64,000 nt of DNA from Rugalucina vietnamica (GCA_964017185.1 OZ024870.1:30217621-30281620); one strand, 5' to 3'. Counted from the stretch's first letter, positions 42,360-54,557 are shown. Translations and numbers: made by a program. The notes: generated by a model not told the origin, from the sequence alone.

Positions 42360-42594
42360 GAGGCCCTCCCAGGAATTTTGGGGATTCAGGGAGAAGGGCC
42401 AATTATTTTCAGGGATTTGGGGAGAAGGGTCATTTATTTTCAGGGATTTGGGGGAGAAAGCATAACTCTTTGGGGTTTTGGGGTTGCAGGGAGCAGGGGC
42501 AGGGGGCTGAGGAAAAACATTTAAGGGAGCTGGGGGGAAAGGTCATTTTTGTTTCAGGGAGCAGGGAGCAAAGACACCCCCCTGGTGGGGCCTC
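42360..42594. mobile_element. G-rich repeat element with inverted ends
   Basis: Ends GAGGCCCTCCCAGG and the complement of GAGGCCCCACCAGG. Inside are four or five imperfect copies of about 33 bp containing TTCAGGGATTTGGGGAGAAGG. The plus strand is strikingly G-rich. Confidence 0.65.
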
Positions 42595-43004
42595 TACACT
42601 GTACATACTTGTATGCAAGCAGGGTGCATCATACTCCCATAATATGAGAAATCGGGTATTTCTGATATTTTTGGTTTTCACATTTATGTTGAAATACCCG
42701 AATGTCAGGCAGTCAGCATCAATGTCCCAATATCAACGTCGACTGCCACACGATTTATGTAATAGATCTAGGAGCATCAAAAACAAAAGGAATCTATACA
42801 GATCATATGAAACATATATTTAAAACATTTTCAACATGTCAGGTATCTGTATGAAGTATTGGTACAGGTAGCAAAACATAAATATAAGTCAGAGATATAA
42901 AAAAGAGGTCTTTGAAATACGAGCAGCGTGAGAATTATGTAATTGGCATAACAATATTTTGCATGCAGATGATCATGAATGTTTTCATAATCATATTGAT
43001 AAAT

Positions 43005-43239
43005 AAGCCTGTGCGTGAGAAAACCAACAATCTGCCTATGCGAAAACAAAGACGCAGATCAGCTTCGCGGTAACCGCGAAGCTGATCAGCGCCTTTGTTT
43101 TCGCTACACGGATAGTACAGTCCCTCTTCTTCTTAAATCCAAAATTTCAAGCCTCTAGCCATCTTCTGTGCTTGTACAGCCCGGTTTGTGTCAGACCTGG
43201 TCGGAACCCCAAATTGTTGGTTTTCTCATGCACAGGCTC
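43005..43239 (-). mobile_element. MITE family 1 copy
   Basis: Left end AAGCCTGTGCGTGAGAAAACC, right end CACAGGCTC, with a perfect AAAT duplication. The 33-nt hairpin arms around GCGGTAACCGC differ by one base. Confidence 0.94.
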
Positions 43240-43600
43240 AAATGCATGCTGAATATTAGCAATTGAGCTGCCAAACTAGGAAACTTGTCTTCAGGGTTTC
43301 TAACCTATCTACCCGATCAATTTCTGATCATCACCTGAGGTGTGGGGTGGGTGGTTAAATTTTGAAAAAGCAAAACTTGTTTCCAACAGGAAGCATCACT
43401 ATGTGCTACAAAATGCACACCCACCTATTTAACCATTTTCCTAGTTCCATTCTAAAAGATAACATGTTAACAAAATGTGAAGGCTGTTGTCAAGAGAGTT
43501 CCAAAAATCTAGACTTTGTCAAAGTAGTAGCAAAGTTGTAAGCTTACTCAAGTTACTGGCCTCAGATGCTATCTAGAGCCAAAAGATGACTGTATATATA

Positions 43601-43790
43601 TACACTGCAACCTCATTATAACGCCCCTCATTATAATGCGGTTTTCAGTATAACACGGCCATGTCATGGCTCCCAAATTGATTATTTTAGTATATGTCTG
43701 TAGAAAGTAACCTCATTATAACACGTTCACTTATAACACGGTCTGTTTCGTTGGACCCCAAAGATAGCGTTATAATGAGGTTGACCTGTA
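43601..43790. mobile_element. TA-flanked MITE, Tc1/mariner-like
   Basis: Ends TA/CACTGCAACCTCATTATAACGC and the complement of TA/CAGGTCAACCTCATTATAACGC. A GTTATAA motif recurs inside. A TA duplication and this AT-rich terminus fit a Tc1/mariner-derived MITE. Confidence 0.75.
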
Positions 43791-43794
43791 TATG

Positions 43795-45882
43795 AAAGAA
43801 AAAGAATATTATACTTTAAGGAAAAGATAGATAGATACTTTTATTTCCTCCAATATAAGGAGAGCATAAACAAACAGTACAAATGCAAAATACAACATAC
43901 TACAAGTACAGAATGACAAAAACAGATGAAAATACCAAAAACACATATAAATTAAGCAAGGAAAAAAAAGGAAAAAGAAAAGAGAATATTACATATACAA
44001 CATGCCTCAAATTTATTGGCATGCTTCATTATCTATATTCATTATCAGAAGTAATGAATTTTTACCCGTATACATGTGACATAATCCCTAGTGATTTTCT
44101 TGCTGATGTTGAAAGAATTTCTTAAGGACATGCACAAGAGGAATGGTTGCATTATAATTACGAGTATAAATGATAAGCAAAATTTGCCGAAACGAAACAC
44201 AAACATATGCACATCACATAAACAGGAAATATGGAGAATCTTAAGTCAGTTTATAGCATTCTATACAAAGTAAAGATAATGACTCTCATTAGAATTTGAT
44301 TGTCTTTCTCGTCGACGATAACACCTTCAAAGGTCGACAGCAATGCAACTATTTGATCAAAAGGACTAAGGACATGCAGTCATCATCCCATGACAAATGG
44401 AGGTTGGAAATGTCACAATCACCTTAACCATGTACACATCGAAAAGCAATTACTGAATTAGATTAAAAACAAATGCTAATTGGTACATTTATCATTTTCT
44501 TATAATTACTTTATTTTCAAATACAATGCTATTGCAAATTAGTTGTGAATCATGTGTTCAGTAAGTTATCGCAATTAAATCATGTATCTGATCTCAAAAC
44601 GACTGTTTGATAATTAAGGTGCGTTAATTGGACAGAATATGGTAATTGGTTTATACCTTTTGATGCACCGACACTCAATAGAAGATGTCCAATATAAATC
44701 CAGAAAGAGTGCCTCATCGCGTTTGGTCGCAAATTCCTAATATCACACTACATCAGAATAATTCATATTTATCCAATCTTCGCGCAAATAAAATATAAGA
44801 TCCGAGAAATTAAACTTTTGTTTTTCATTTACATCATCGTTCCAACTTCTACGCGAACTTACAAACTTCCCACTGATTGATGCGCTCGTGCATTGATTTT
44901 AATTCATCCGCGAATATTTAGCGGTACTAAAGGAATTGGTCCTGATCACAACATCGATAAATCGAAAAACTTGTTTTATTCATAATTCTTTGTATATCCA
45001 ATTGTTTATATTTTCTAATATAGACATTTTCAGATTTTATATTTGTCCTTTTTCTCGAGATTACTTTACGTAGCGCATTTATCGGAGAAGCTGTGATCCG
45101 GTTTCATCGTAGACGGATGCACACTGTTAATTTTGCATTAGGGACGGAAAAAACGAAACAAACATTTTAACGGGCAATATTTATTTATTTATTTATTTAT
45201 ATAAATATTCAAGTTTAATTCATTAGAACTCGGATCCCAAATTGATAGTTATACTTGCGGAACGATGTTCCAATCTTTTGCAAGAGCCGTCTCAGTCCTG
45301 GTATTGCACCGCGTGGATGGTCACCGTCGCCGCGAATTTTCCTGTCGGGAATATTCCAAATATGCTATACAGGGAATAGATATGGGCGATAGGCTGGCCA
45401 GAGAAGATCATTAACAAGATCATGCCAGAAAGGAGCAACATTGTGCCTCGTCACCCTGCAGATAACTTAGCGACGTTCAACCAAACGGTATTCGTACGAC
45501 GGGCGTCAAGACGTTGTCATGATAGTGTGTACACATCTTACGGCCGTACGTGCAGTACGCTATCGTGACAACTGAGAATACGTGTATAGGGCCTATGAAT
45601 TTTTAGAAACTTGGCAGACGCTGCATTTCGTTCGGCTAGCAGAAAATACGAATATCTTGGTCCAGCAGGATGGTATTACAGGAGGAACAAGTCGGTTAAT
45701 GTCTCTAAATACTTCGTTGGCACAAATTCGTTTCATTGAGAAGAAAAAATCACCATAACAAAGATGATGATGCCGCGCATCTTGAGCAGTCATATCAGTG
45801 TTCATATCAGTATTCCACTTTACTATTTCTGCATCGAATTTCACTTATTCCACTTTATTATTTCTGCATCGAATTTCAAGTG

Positions 45883-45923
<41 letters not shown>

Positions 45924-45940
45924 ATGTACGTAACTTAAAA
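43795..45940. other. No gene recognised; poly-A at the end
   Basis: About 2.1 kb. There is a short TAGATAGATAC run near 43828, a TTTATTTATT run near 45180, and a poly-A tract of about 37 bases at 45885-45922. Duplicated TATTTCTGCATCGAATTTCA occurs at 45821 and 45860. I found no exon on either strand. Confidence 0.5.
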
Positions 45941-46141
45941 AGGTACAAGTAGGCAAAGATCAGGAAAAGGCGCAATCAGAAAAAGATTCCCACTCCAAAA
46001 ACCGAGGTGGGAAAAAACCAAACTAACAATCAGGTACTTATACCATGAAACATATTGTAAGCCGAATGAGCAGCTATTTTCCCAATAGGTGGCCACTCAG
46101 TTACCTTAATTTAACTAAAAATATGAAAACATACATAAGGC
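45941..46141 (+). repeat. Dispersed 200-bp repeat, copy 1
   Basis: It matches 46650-46850 along its whole length with about one difference in eight. Shared blocks are AGGTACAAGTAGGCAA, CCGAGGTGGGAAAAAACCAA and GGCCACTCAGTTACC. Confidence 0.8.
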
Positions 46142-46649
46142 GCCAAGAGCACAAAAAACTTTTATACACCAAGACATAAAACAAAAAGAACCACCACAGA
46201 AGTATCGACTTGGAACGATCAGTAAAGCATCCTTTACTTGCATGTGCGCTTGCGTGTGCTTCCATTTTTACCCCATACATGTATGTGTGGTTCTATATTT
46301 TTCTCACAATCTACATCTGTTTTTGATTTTGAAACATCAGTATTTCTGATGCTATCATAGTATCTTCGTTCCATTCTAGTAAACCCTTTCTTCCTAAGTG
46401 TGATATGAATCTAACAGCCCATATAATTGGATACATTATGCTTTGACGACTTTGATTTTTTGCGACAAAACGTTTAAATAATACTTTTCAATAGTTACTT
46501 GTCGCATCAAATAATTGTAAAGAGAATAATTGTTGATTTTCTGACAGATTAGCTGCATTATCTCTTTGCTTTTCAGAGTGTCAAATACAAACAAGCAAGT
46601 CTTCAAATAATTTACACTGACATCTTTCAAATATCTCGATAATGAAGAA

Positions 46650-46850
46650 AGGTACAAGTAGGCAATGATCAGGAAAAGACGCAATCGGAAAGAAATTCCC
46701 ACCCCAAAAAATCGAGGTGGGAAAAAACCAAATTGACAATTGGGTACTTATACTAAGAAAAAATAAAGTAAGCCGAGTGAGCAGCTATTTCCCAGTAGGC
46801 GGCCACTCAGTTACCCGAACTTGATTAAAAATATGAAAACGTACATAAGG
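46650..46850 (+). repeat. Dispersed 200-bp repeat, copy 2
   Basis: Direct repeat of 45941-46141, 709 bp downstream. No terminal inverted repeat is seen. Confidence 0.8.
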
Positions 46851-48315
46851 TTCAAACAAAACAAAAATTCGACTCCAAAACATAAAACAAATAGAGCCTG
46901 TCCCGAACTAATTTTCGACCAAGTTTTTACAAGACACGAAATAATGCCACAAACTCTAGAATAAAAAATAAATAGAACACTTTAACAAAAATTATTGTCG
47001 CAAACTGGTACAATCCGAACCCACATTCGGTCATTCCAGAGTAAAAAACTTAAACAGTAAAATATGGAGTCGATGACCCGAAGCTTACAAAAAGAAAAAC
47101 AAATGCGAATTAAAAGTATAATATACAAAGAGAGTACAAGATTTTGTGAGCAAAAGAGAGGGTAGCTCTTACGAAAGCACGCCACAAAACGTACATGTAT
47201 ATGTCAAAAACGCATTTCTTATACCCCATAAAGCAATATTCCTGGGCATAACTCACAATTGCTGACAGAATGTGTGAAACGTTTCACATTTTGCAAAAAT
47301 AATGCGAAAATGTGCAGTCGCATTAAAACATTTGCAGAGGTGTAAAACTCGTGGTTCTGCCGAGCAGTCTATCTTCATTAGCTTTTTTGCGCAACTGTAG
47401 ACATTGAACACTCGTAATCGAGCAAATGAAATGCGTAGATTGAATGTGCCCCTTAAACCTACCAAACAAGTATAGATACAACATAGATCCTATTTGCTTT
47501 GTATCAAAATGTCTGTTTTCTGTAAACCACGACGTATAAAAGTCGGTTGTATTAAAAACTTAAAGTGACAAAACTTAAAACAAATGTGTTCTGGTGTCAT
47601 TGATGAAAGTGTGATTCTTGTTAAAGAGTTTTATAAGCCATGCATTTTTATGCATAAGGGATATTTTAACACTTGTCATCCACTCGTTTTCTCCAGTAGA
47701 TAAATAAATGAATAAATAAAATAAAATAAATTAAAACAGCATCTGTACCAGAAGAAAGAAACTTATTATAAAGGTATGTTCTTGGCAATATCTAAATCAG
47801 TAAACCATTAATATGCCGCAATTTCTCATTGCAAAAGAATGACACTCTCGTGACATTACAAAATTCTACTTCAGTCTGTCTCAACAGACATTAAAAGGAT
47901 TAAACATTTAGATGAACGACTGTGTGCCAAAGTTGCCTTTTTTTACATTGAAAACAAACTGGTGAAATTCTAAATAGAAAGAAATAACAATGTCACCAGG
48001 AGCTGTAAACATGTTACATAACGGTTACTTCAGTTGATAAATTGGAAGAACGTCGGGTCAGAGGTTTTATACGTTATTATTTCATAAATACCCATGTCAC
48101 ACGATATTAACAGCCGTTTATTAATGAAGAGAAAGCCATGCATTAATATTTTAATTCACGCACGCACGTGCTGTTAATACATGGCTTTTACTTATGCTCG
48201 TTACCGGGCGTCACGCAAAGCACGTGCTAATAATGAGAAACTGAAGTCCGCCCGGAACGAGCATAACAACGAATGTTTTTACGGGTATGAAAATGTGATG
48301 AGGCTGTAAAATATA
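46851..48315. other. No gene recognised
   Basis: AT-rich sequence with no splice-supported coding signal. An inverted pairing, CAGCCGTTTATTAATGAAG / CTTTTACTTATGCTCG, near 48110-48230 is too imperfect to call. Confidence 0.45.
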
Positions 48316-48381
48316 GTAGTGGAGCTGCTAAGTGAGAAAATACTTCAGTTGATGATACAAGCATGAAATTTTCACCATATG

Positions 48382-48528
48382 AATTCGTGCAAACGGATTA
48401 TTAATCCGTACAAACGATATATTAATTCGAGCAAATGGGATATCAATTCGTTCAAACGGGATATTAGTCCGTGCAAACGAGATATTAATTCGTACAAACG
48501 ACATATTAATTCGAACAAATGGGACATG
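48382..48528. repeat. 21-bp minisatellite, 7 units
   Basis: Seven units of the form AATTCGTGCAAACGGGATATT, exactly 21 bp each, in the left arm of the 4.1-kb element. The period is a multiple of three, so a 7-residue repeat appears in open frames on the minus strand. I take that as a by-product and not a protein. Confidence 0.92.
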
Positions 48529-48737
48529 ACACACATTAAAAAATGATTCCTGGCCACGTGAAAATTCGGCCATTTTCAAGATGGCCGCCAAAATCCAAGA
48601 TGGCCGACACTTCTGGGGTCTGTGTATTAAATCGATCATATCTCTGGTTCTATTTGGCACAGAACAAACATCTTTGTATCAAATTGAAGCATAATAATTG
48701 CCCTTTTGTCTTATATCCAAATTAACAAGTTGCCTCA

Positions 48738-49310
48738 TTTGCATATTTATGAATATTAATGAGTTCTAATTCTTTGCATCCAAAATCATGAAAATTGCGA
48801 AACATAATTTAAAAAATCACATTATTGAAAATGGAATCTGCTGGAATGTCAAATGAAACATATAACTTAAATTTCACTTTGTCATACATTAAATTAGCAT
48901 GGTTACATTAAAACTTATTTGCATATTTATGAATATTCATTTGAAATTACTCAATATGTCTTCAAATTTTAGCGTTTATCACGCTGTGCTGTACAAAAAA
49001 AAATCATTCAACATATTATTCAAAGAATGAATCATACACAGTTAAAACTCTGTTACTGTCCTTTCTTCCAATGCCCCTAAGAGTTTAGTTCTTATTATAA
49101 ATAAAGTCATGAATATTAATGACATAGTGTCCTAATAATTTAAAAGAGAAAGCAATGGGAATTCAAGAAATAAAGGAAAGGAAATTACATAAATAACATA
49201 TTTTGACTCAAAAATAAAATACTAAGATAAAGGACTCAAGAAATAAAATACAAAAATAAAATACTGTTTAATTCTATTAACCAATAACCATTAATTATGC
49301 AAATTAATAA
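48738..49310. repeat. Degenerate repeat, period about 180 bp, array 1
   Basis: The motif ATTTGCATATTTATGAATATTAATGA or parts of it recur at about 48738, 48918, 49108 and 49287. The sequence between them is diverged. The same motif recurs in the right part of the 4.1-kb element at 51911 and 52099. Confidence 0.6.
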
Positions 49311-49678
49311 TTATTGCTTTCAGTACAGCTCTAATTAAACCGAACTGGCTTTGCAATAAATATATCCAAGCCGATTGCCCAACATATACATGTACATGGC
49401 TGCTGTCATTACGAGAGTCGTTCACAACTGTAAGATTTATTGGTCTTCTTGACAGCTACATGAACACATTTCTGCGCAGGAAAGGCATGAACGGTAGCAT
49501 TTCCCGTACAGTAACTTTATTCAACCAAGTTTTTGTAACTCCTGACAGTATTCGGCAATACCAGACAGTGTTGTCCATTTAGGAACCCATATGTTGTTCT
49601 GCTTGGTCTAGCCCTAATTCAGAGATGGCTACTTTTGTTCAGGCAACTGTTTAAAAGTGCAAAATTACAAAACTTCCA

Positions 49679-50270
49679 TAGGGCTTCCTGTTGTCAAATC
49701 TAAAGGGTCACTGACGAGGCTTAAGTAGCCGAAACCATGTTTTGGTCCACCCCCTTTCTCATTAATATGTTCACTACTCTTGAAAGATCATAGTTTTAAT
49801 TGTTATTTGCTATTACTGCAGCTGGTGTTGTGTCATATGGCGGTCTTAAATGTCCATCCCCTTTCTCATTAATATGTTCACTACTCTTGAAGGATCATAG
49901 TTGTAATTGTTATTTGCTATTACTGCAGCTAGTGTTGTGTCATATGGCGGCCCTAAAAGTCACCCATAGTATAGATTATATTTCTCTTTTGGTCTTTTGA
50001 GATCAGCGAGGACATTCTAAGAAATCAAGAAAATCATTATTGGTTTAGATACATTTCCTAACCATCATTTAATATATTTGGCCCCATTTGGATAATACTA
50101 GTCTTTGTACCTACTACCCAGTTAAATGGTGCAAAAGTACAATAATTACCTTTGGCTTCATGTTGTCAAATCTAAAGGGTCTTTGATGAGGCTTAAGTAG
50201 CCAAACCCATGATTTGGTCCATCCCCTTTCTCATTAATATGTTCACTACTCTTACAGGATCTCAGTTTCA
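49679..50270 (+). repeat. Local duplications (118 bp and 473 bp)
   Basis: CCCCTTTCTCATTAATATGT starts near-identical blocks at about 49750 and 49857, with a third partial block at 50223. The preceding block containing TGTTGTCAAATCTAAAGGGT occurs at 49691 and 50163. The array therefore grew by at least two events. Confidence 0.82.
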
Positions 50271-52250
50271 ATTTTTATCTGTTGATTTCTGTATTGCAAA
50301 CAATTGTATTTCCTTTTGACACTATTACCTGTGCACTTGTTTGTGCAAGTATATTTTTTTTTTCATCACATCTAAGGAAGTTGTTTGGAAGTCTGCTGTT
50401 AACAGTTACTTTCCTCATGATCCTCTTTTCTGTCAGGACTCGCCCTTCTAACTATCCTGACGATAAGTATAAAACGATATCAACTCCGGAGTGTTTCAGG
50501 GCATAGGGCATAGGATTCAATATGAGGTACGATCATCAAAGGTTTTGCTGCTCCGGTGGACACCGCATTAATCAGTCTCATCAATGATCACAGTGTCTGC
50601 ATTTGGCTGTTCATCAGCTGTATTTGTTCCTTGCACTTGGGTGTCAAGAAGCCATGACTTTGTTCAGGAACAAAAAAATGCCATTTTGTGAAATGACAGA
50701 GGACAATTTTGATTTTCATATCATAAAAATTCCTGCAAATCAACTTTTGGCTTTTGCATGAGATAAATAGTCTCGAAAATAGTCTACAGCCATCTTTCAA
50801 ATTGTCAAGCTTACACTTGGCTGATGATTGGTCAGGTTAAACTTTCCTACTGAAAAGAGAACGCTTGTTCTTTGTGACGGGCACATTAAACGAGGGCTTC
50901 TGGTTGCTTGCCATGTCCTTCACTGTCGGGAAGTCTGTGTTTGCTATCATTCGTGTAGACACCATGCGATAGAGAGCATGTTCGAACTGCACATAACTTC
51001 GGAAATCACAAATTGCTTTGCTAATGTTAAATAATTAAAGAAGAATGGTTTCCATATATTCTATCATATGCAGCGTATTGTGGGCATTTTTGCAAGAAAT
51101 ATATCAGATCTAGCAGTGAATTGTTGAGTAATAATTCACTGTTTGGAGGTCAGTTGCAAAGAAGATGAAATCACGAGCGCGGATCTATTTCGTTTCTAAC
51201 ACACAAAAAACAGAATAAAGGTCATTGAAACAGTCGATATAGCTCAGCTTTCCATAATTGCATGCAGATTTCCCGCCAAATATTTGACTGTAATGCGGTT
51301 TTTTTTTGCATACAATCATTACGTTTGTTATGCGTTAAAAGTATTACATCATCTAATGGTATTTGGTGTGATAGGATAGATGACATCACAAATGATATCC
51401 AAATGGCGCAAAGTAACGCCACGCTTATTCTCCCAGTGAAATGTTGCACAATATAACAGTTTTATAAACACTGGCTATATAGGCAAGGTGAGTTAGAATT
51501 AGCAAATGTGTTATTTCTGTTGTCTATATTTAGACCACTTCGCGACAATAAAGTTATCGAAGTGTTCTCAGCAACGAGAAAAATGTTATTGACATTTTTT
51601 TTTTTTATAGTTATAGAATCAAGAATGTATTCTGCATACGAAAGGATATTTCGAAAATAACTTAAAAGCGAGCGGCACCACATATTTTCCGAACTTAGGT
51701 TCAGTCCGATCTGTAAAATTTAACTGTGACGTCACCGTCTTGTACACAAATGATAGCTTACAGAGTTTGCTTCTTGATAGTGATATTGCTTCTGACCAAT
51801 AGACAGTAATATACTGTGTACATGTATGTACTATTATAGGTAAATGTACAGTCCAAAATTCTGTTAAAAAGTCGAAACTCAGTATATAGATGTATCATTT
51901 TCTTAAGATTCATGAATATTAATGAAAATTCTAATGCTCAGCTAGATACCTAATGAAAACAATTATAAAGTTGAACAAAAGGCTCAATCTGGCTTATGTA
52001 TCAGTTTGACATTTAAAACGGACAAAAACTTGTGAAATTGTCAATTTCCAAGTTTTGTGCTACTGATTTTAGCTGAAATGGAGAAACTTATTAATCTCCA
52101 TGAATATGCAAATTAGCATTTTTATTTTTGAACTTTTTTTCAAAAGGGCAATGCCATAGCTATAATTTGGAACCAAAATCATTGTTCTATGATTATCAGA
52201 ATGTGAGTAATGATCATTCATCTACACCAACACTCTTAAATATGTCGGAC
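50271..52250. other. Interior of the 4.1-kb element, no gene
   Basis: No transposase or host domain was seen. A minus-strand open frame at 51222-51449 begins with a hydrophobic stretch but has no splice or homology support. Confidence 0.45.
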
Positions 52251-52486
52251 ATTTTGTTTTTTCGGCGGCCATCTTAAAAATGGCCGAATTCGAAGTGGCC
52301 AGGAATCATTTTGGAATCTGCATCATTTGGAGAACATATGGTGTAAATTTCATGCTTGTATCATCAACTGAAGTATTCCCTTAAATTTGCTAACGAAGCA
52401 GCTCCGCTATAGTGCGCCATTATTTCTTTCGTTTCTGCAGAATTTATGCAATAATAGCGATCAAAAATGATTTTTTCATTCATTAA

Positions 52487-52567
52487 CATTCGCTAGGTCC
52501 CTTGGGAGAATTGAAAACCTCGGGCTACGCCCTCGGTTTTCAACACTCCCTCGGGACCTAGCGAATG
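52487..52567. repeat. 81-bp palindrome
   Basis: The arms CATTCGCTAGGTCCCTTGGG and AACCTCGGGC pair with CCCTCGGGACCTAGCGAATG and GCCCTCGGTT. The only GC-rich hairpin near the IMP3 promoter; probably a short foldback element. Confidence 0.8.
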
Positions 52568-52769
52568 ATCCCTATATTGTGACTGATTCATTAATTGATC
52601 AATATTGCTTTGTAACAGTTCTTTGCTAACCCAAATGGTATATTATGAAGGAAACTCTGAGGAAATTTAGATTTATTTATCTTTTTATTTTGTCTTGTTG
52701 TTATAGATTTTGGAAGCGAAAAATGTTGCGCCCATGATGTCACAAAATTACTAGTGTGCTACCTCAACT

Positions 52770-52843
52770 TTTTACTTCCGGTCAAACTGAAAGTAGAAAG
52801 CGACACACGCGTGTGACAAAACAAACAAAACAACATCATAAAC
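52770..52843 (+). promoter_or_regulatory. Putative IMP3 promoter/5' UTR
   Basis: Within 75 bases upstream of the IMP3 ATG lie an ETS-type ACTTCCGG (52774-52781) and a palindromic CACACGCGTGTG (52804-52815). ETS sites are common in promoters of ribosome-biogenesis genes. No TATA box was seen. The transcription start is not determined. Confidence 0.45.
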
Positions 52844-52980
52844 ATGGTTCGTAAGCTGAAGTTTCATGAAAAGAAGCTGTTGAAGAAGGTAGATTTTATA
52901 TCGTGGAATGTCGACAACAACATTCATGAGTTGAAAGTGATGAAAAAGTACTTTATTCAGCGTCGAGAAGATTATACAAA
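52844..52980 (+). CDS. IMP3: U3 snoRNP protein IMP3, exon 1
   Basis: Starts at an ATG in the context AAACATGG and encodes 45 residues plus two bases, ending at ACAAA/GTAAGT. The residues match the conserved N-terminus of IMP3: [15 protein letters not shown], then a VDF.W segment, HELKVMKKY and QRREDYT. IMP3 is a small nucleolar protein with an S4 RNA-binding domain. It binds MPP10 and U3 snoRNA and is needed for early 18S rRNA processing in the SSU processome. The S4 domain lies further downstream than the exons seen. Codon use and the intact frame indicate a functional gene. It is on the opposite strand to the EGF gene. Confidence 0.95.
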
Positions 52981-53152
52981 GTAAGTTTGGGTGGGTGGGG
53001 TAAGGTTGGATTTCTTACATTGCATTTATCCCTAATGCCATACATCCTCGCAGACCACTTGAAACTTGCTTGGTTCCATTGCTAAAACCATTTTTTCTGA
53101 CTTTTACTAAGTCCAATGAAAAAACTGGCCCTGACTTTTTTTTCCGACTGAT

Positions 53153-53805
53153 CACACTGGTAAACGTAAACGCACTGGCTAAGGCACGAACATATAGGCT
53201 AAGGCAATTTCAACGCTATGGCTAAGAAAGAAAATGGCGGATAGTGAGACACATGTGCAGGTTAACCAGGTTTGTTGTTGTTTTACAGTTTCATTTTCCG
53301 GTTATCAATGATGACAGCTTCTGGCAAGTTAAAAGATTTTTTACTTGAAGTCTTCAGAAACAAATTTGGTAAAAACTAAAATTTATGATTATGACTAACA
53401 CAGTTGTTTATTGTTTTAATCCCTTGTTTATTGTCACTTTATTGCTGTGGCAAATGTTGATGATAACTCAATGGCAATTACCCAATTTGACACCAAATGA
53501 GGTGTTAATCAGAAAAGGTGTGAAAAATGAATGTCCTACCTGGTAATATAAGTGTGCCAGTTAATCAGTTTCAACTATCAATATAGTTTACTTTTCAAAA
53601 CAAATCCTGAGTGAGGTTATCTCTTATTTTGACAGGCCCATGCCAGTAGCTGTCATGATTGATAACCGGAAAATGAAACTGTAAAACAACAACAAACTTG
53701 CACATGTGTCTCACTATCCACCATTTTCTTTCTTAGCCATAGCGTTGAAATTGCCTTAGCCTATATGTTCTTGCCTTAGCCAGTGCGTTTACGTTTACCA
53801 GTGTG
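53153..53805. mobile_element. 653-bp long-TIR MITE in IMP3 intron 1
   Basis: Ends CACACTGGTAAACGTAAACGC and the exact complement, with inverted homology of about 170 bp on each side. The flanks are CTGAT on both sides, a 5-bp target duplication. The interior has no transposase frame. Confidence 0.9.
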
Positions 53806-54289
53806 CTGATGGTCATCATTTTGGGTTTTTCTTGAGTTGGTCACTGATTTGTTCTGATCACAACTTTATGACATCATTTAAAATATCTTAACCTCAAAGT
53901 CAGAGAAAAAAAAATCGTATTTTTCGTCTTTTGAGCAAGCAAGAAACATGTGCTTAGGAATATTCAAGGCATTTTCACCTAAAATATTTTCTTGTTTGTT
54001 ATTATTATAAAACGCCATGACAATCTAATTTCATCAGTTCATTGTCTGGTTTCAGTCTTGTTAACTATTTGCAATGCTCACATTTTAAGTTTTATAATAG
54101 ATTAATTGACAAGACAGCATTAGGTTTGAGCTGTTTGAAGAAAAAAAAAAAGACAGCATTTAGTAGGCTTGAACAGTAAAAAAAAACAACAACAACAAAA
54201 AACAACAAAGAAACAAAGAACAAAAAAACGATGGCCACAGAATGCTTAAAATCATTATTTTTCCTAGTTATGTCATGTGATGACTTCAG

Positions 54290-54397
54290 GTACAACAAGT
54301 TATCAAGACAGATACGAGAACTTGCAAGAAAGATAAAGGAACTGGATGTCAAAGATCCCTTTAGACATGAATCCACCAACCAACTGCTGGAAAAATT
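54290..54397 (+). CDS. IMP3: U3 snoRNP protein IMP3, exon 2
   Basis: The acceptor is ATGACTTCAG and the donor is GAAAAATT/GTGAGA. The exon is 108 bp: one base, 35 codons, two bases. Joining to exon 1 gives Y-T-K-Y-N-K-L-S-R, the expected continuation of IMP3, followed by RELARKIKEL and the LLEKL segment before the S4 region. Read without splicing, the frame stops at once (TGA). Later exons, expected to encode an LGLVPT-like start of the S4 domain, were not recognised between 54398 and 64000. They are either small and missed or beyond the window. Intron 1 is 1.3 kb and about half of it is a MITE. Confidence 0.93.
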
Positions 54398-54557
54398 GTG
54401 AGAAGTAGCTTAAGTGGCTTACCTTTTTTGTGCCAAGTGGCTGTCGTAGCAAGCAGGGAAGACCTAGTTAGACTGCTCTGTTTGCCTTAAGTACTTTTGT
54501 AGTTTTGTATACCAATTCAAAGCAAAAGGGTCTCACTGGAGTCTTCCCTTTAAAAAT

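Larger units (their letters stand above)
48316..52410. mobile_element. 4.1-kb element bounded by long diverged inverted repeats
   Basis: The left end has GGAGCTGCTAAG…ATACTTCAGTTGATGATACA and TGAAATTTTCACCATATG. The right end carries the reverse complement (CATATGGTGTAAATTTCA, GTATCATCAACTGAAGTATT, GCAGCTCCGC). Further inward, AATGATTCCTGGCCAC and GGCCATTTTCAAGATGGCCG are also mirrored. The interior holds a minisatellite, a duplicated 470-bp block and degenerate repeats of about 180 bp. There is no transposase. Confidence 0.65.

Noticed and set aside
46982-47185. Minus-strand open frame with hydrophobic stretch and cysteines
   Set aside because: AT-rich, no EGF spacing, no splice context. 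Probably chance.
48328-48660. Open frame with seven-residue repeats (FVRINIS-like)
   Set aside because: Produced by the 21-bp minisatellite, which stays open in more than one frame. There is no start, splice or homology support.
51222-51449. Open frame with a signal-peptide-like start on the minus strand; considered as a first exon of the EGF gene
   Set aside because: No donor site in a phase that fits exon 41557-41632 was convincing, and it lies inside the 4.1-kb repeat element.
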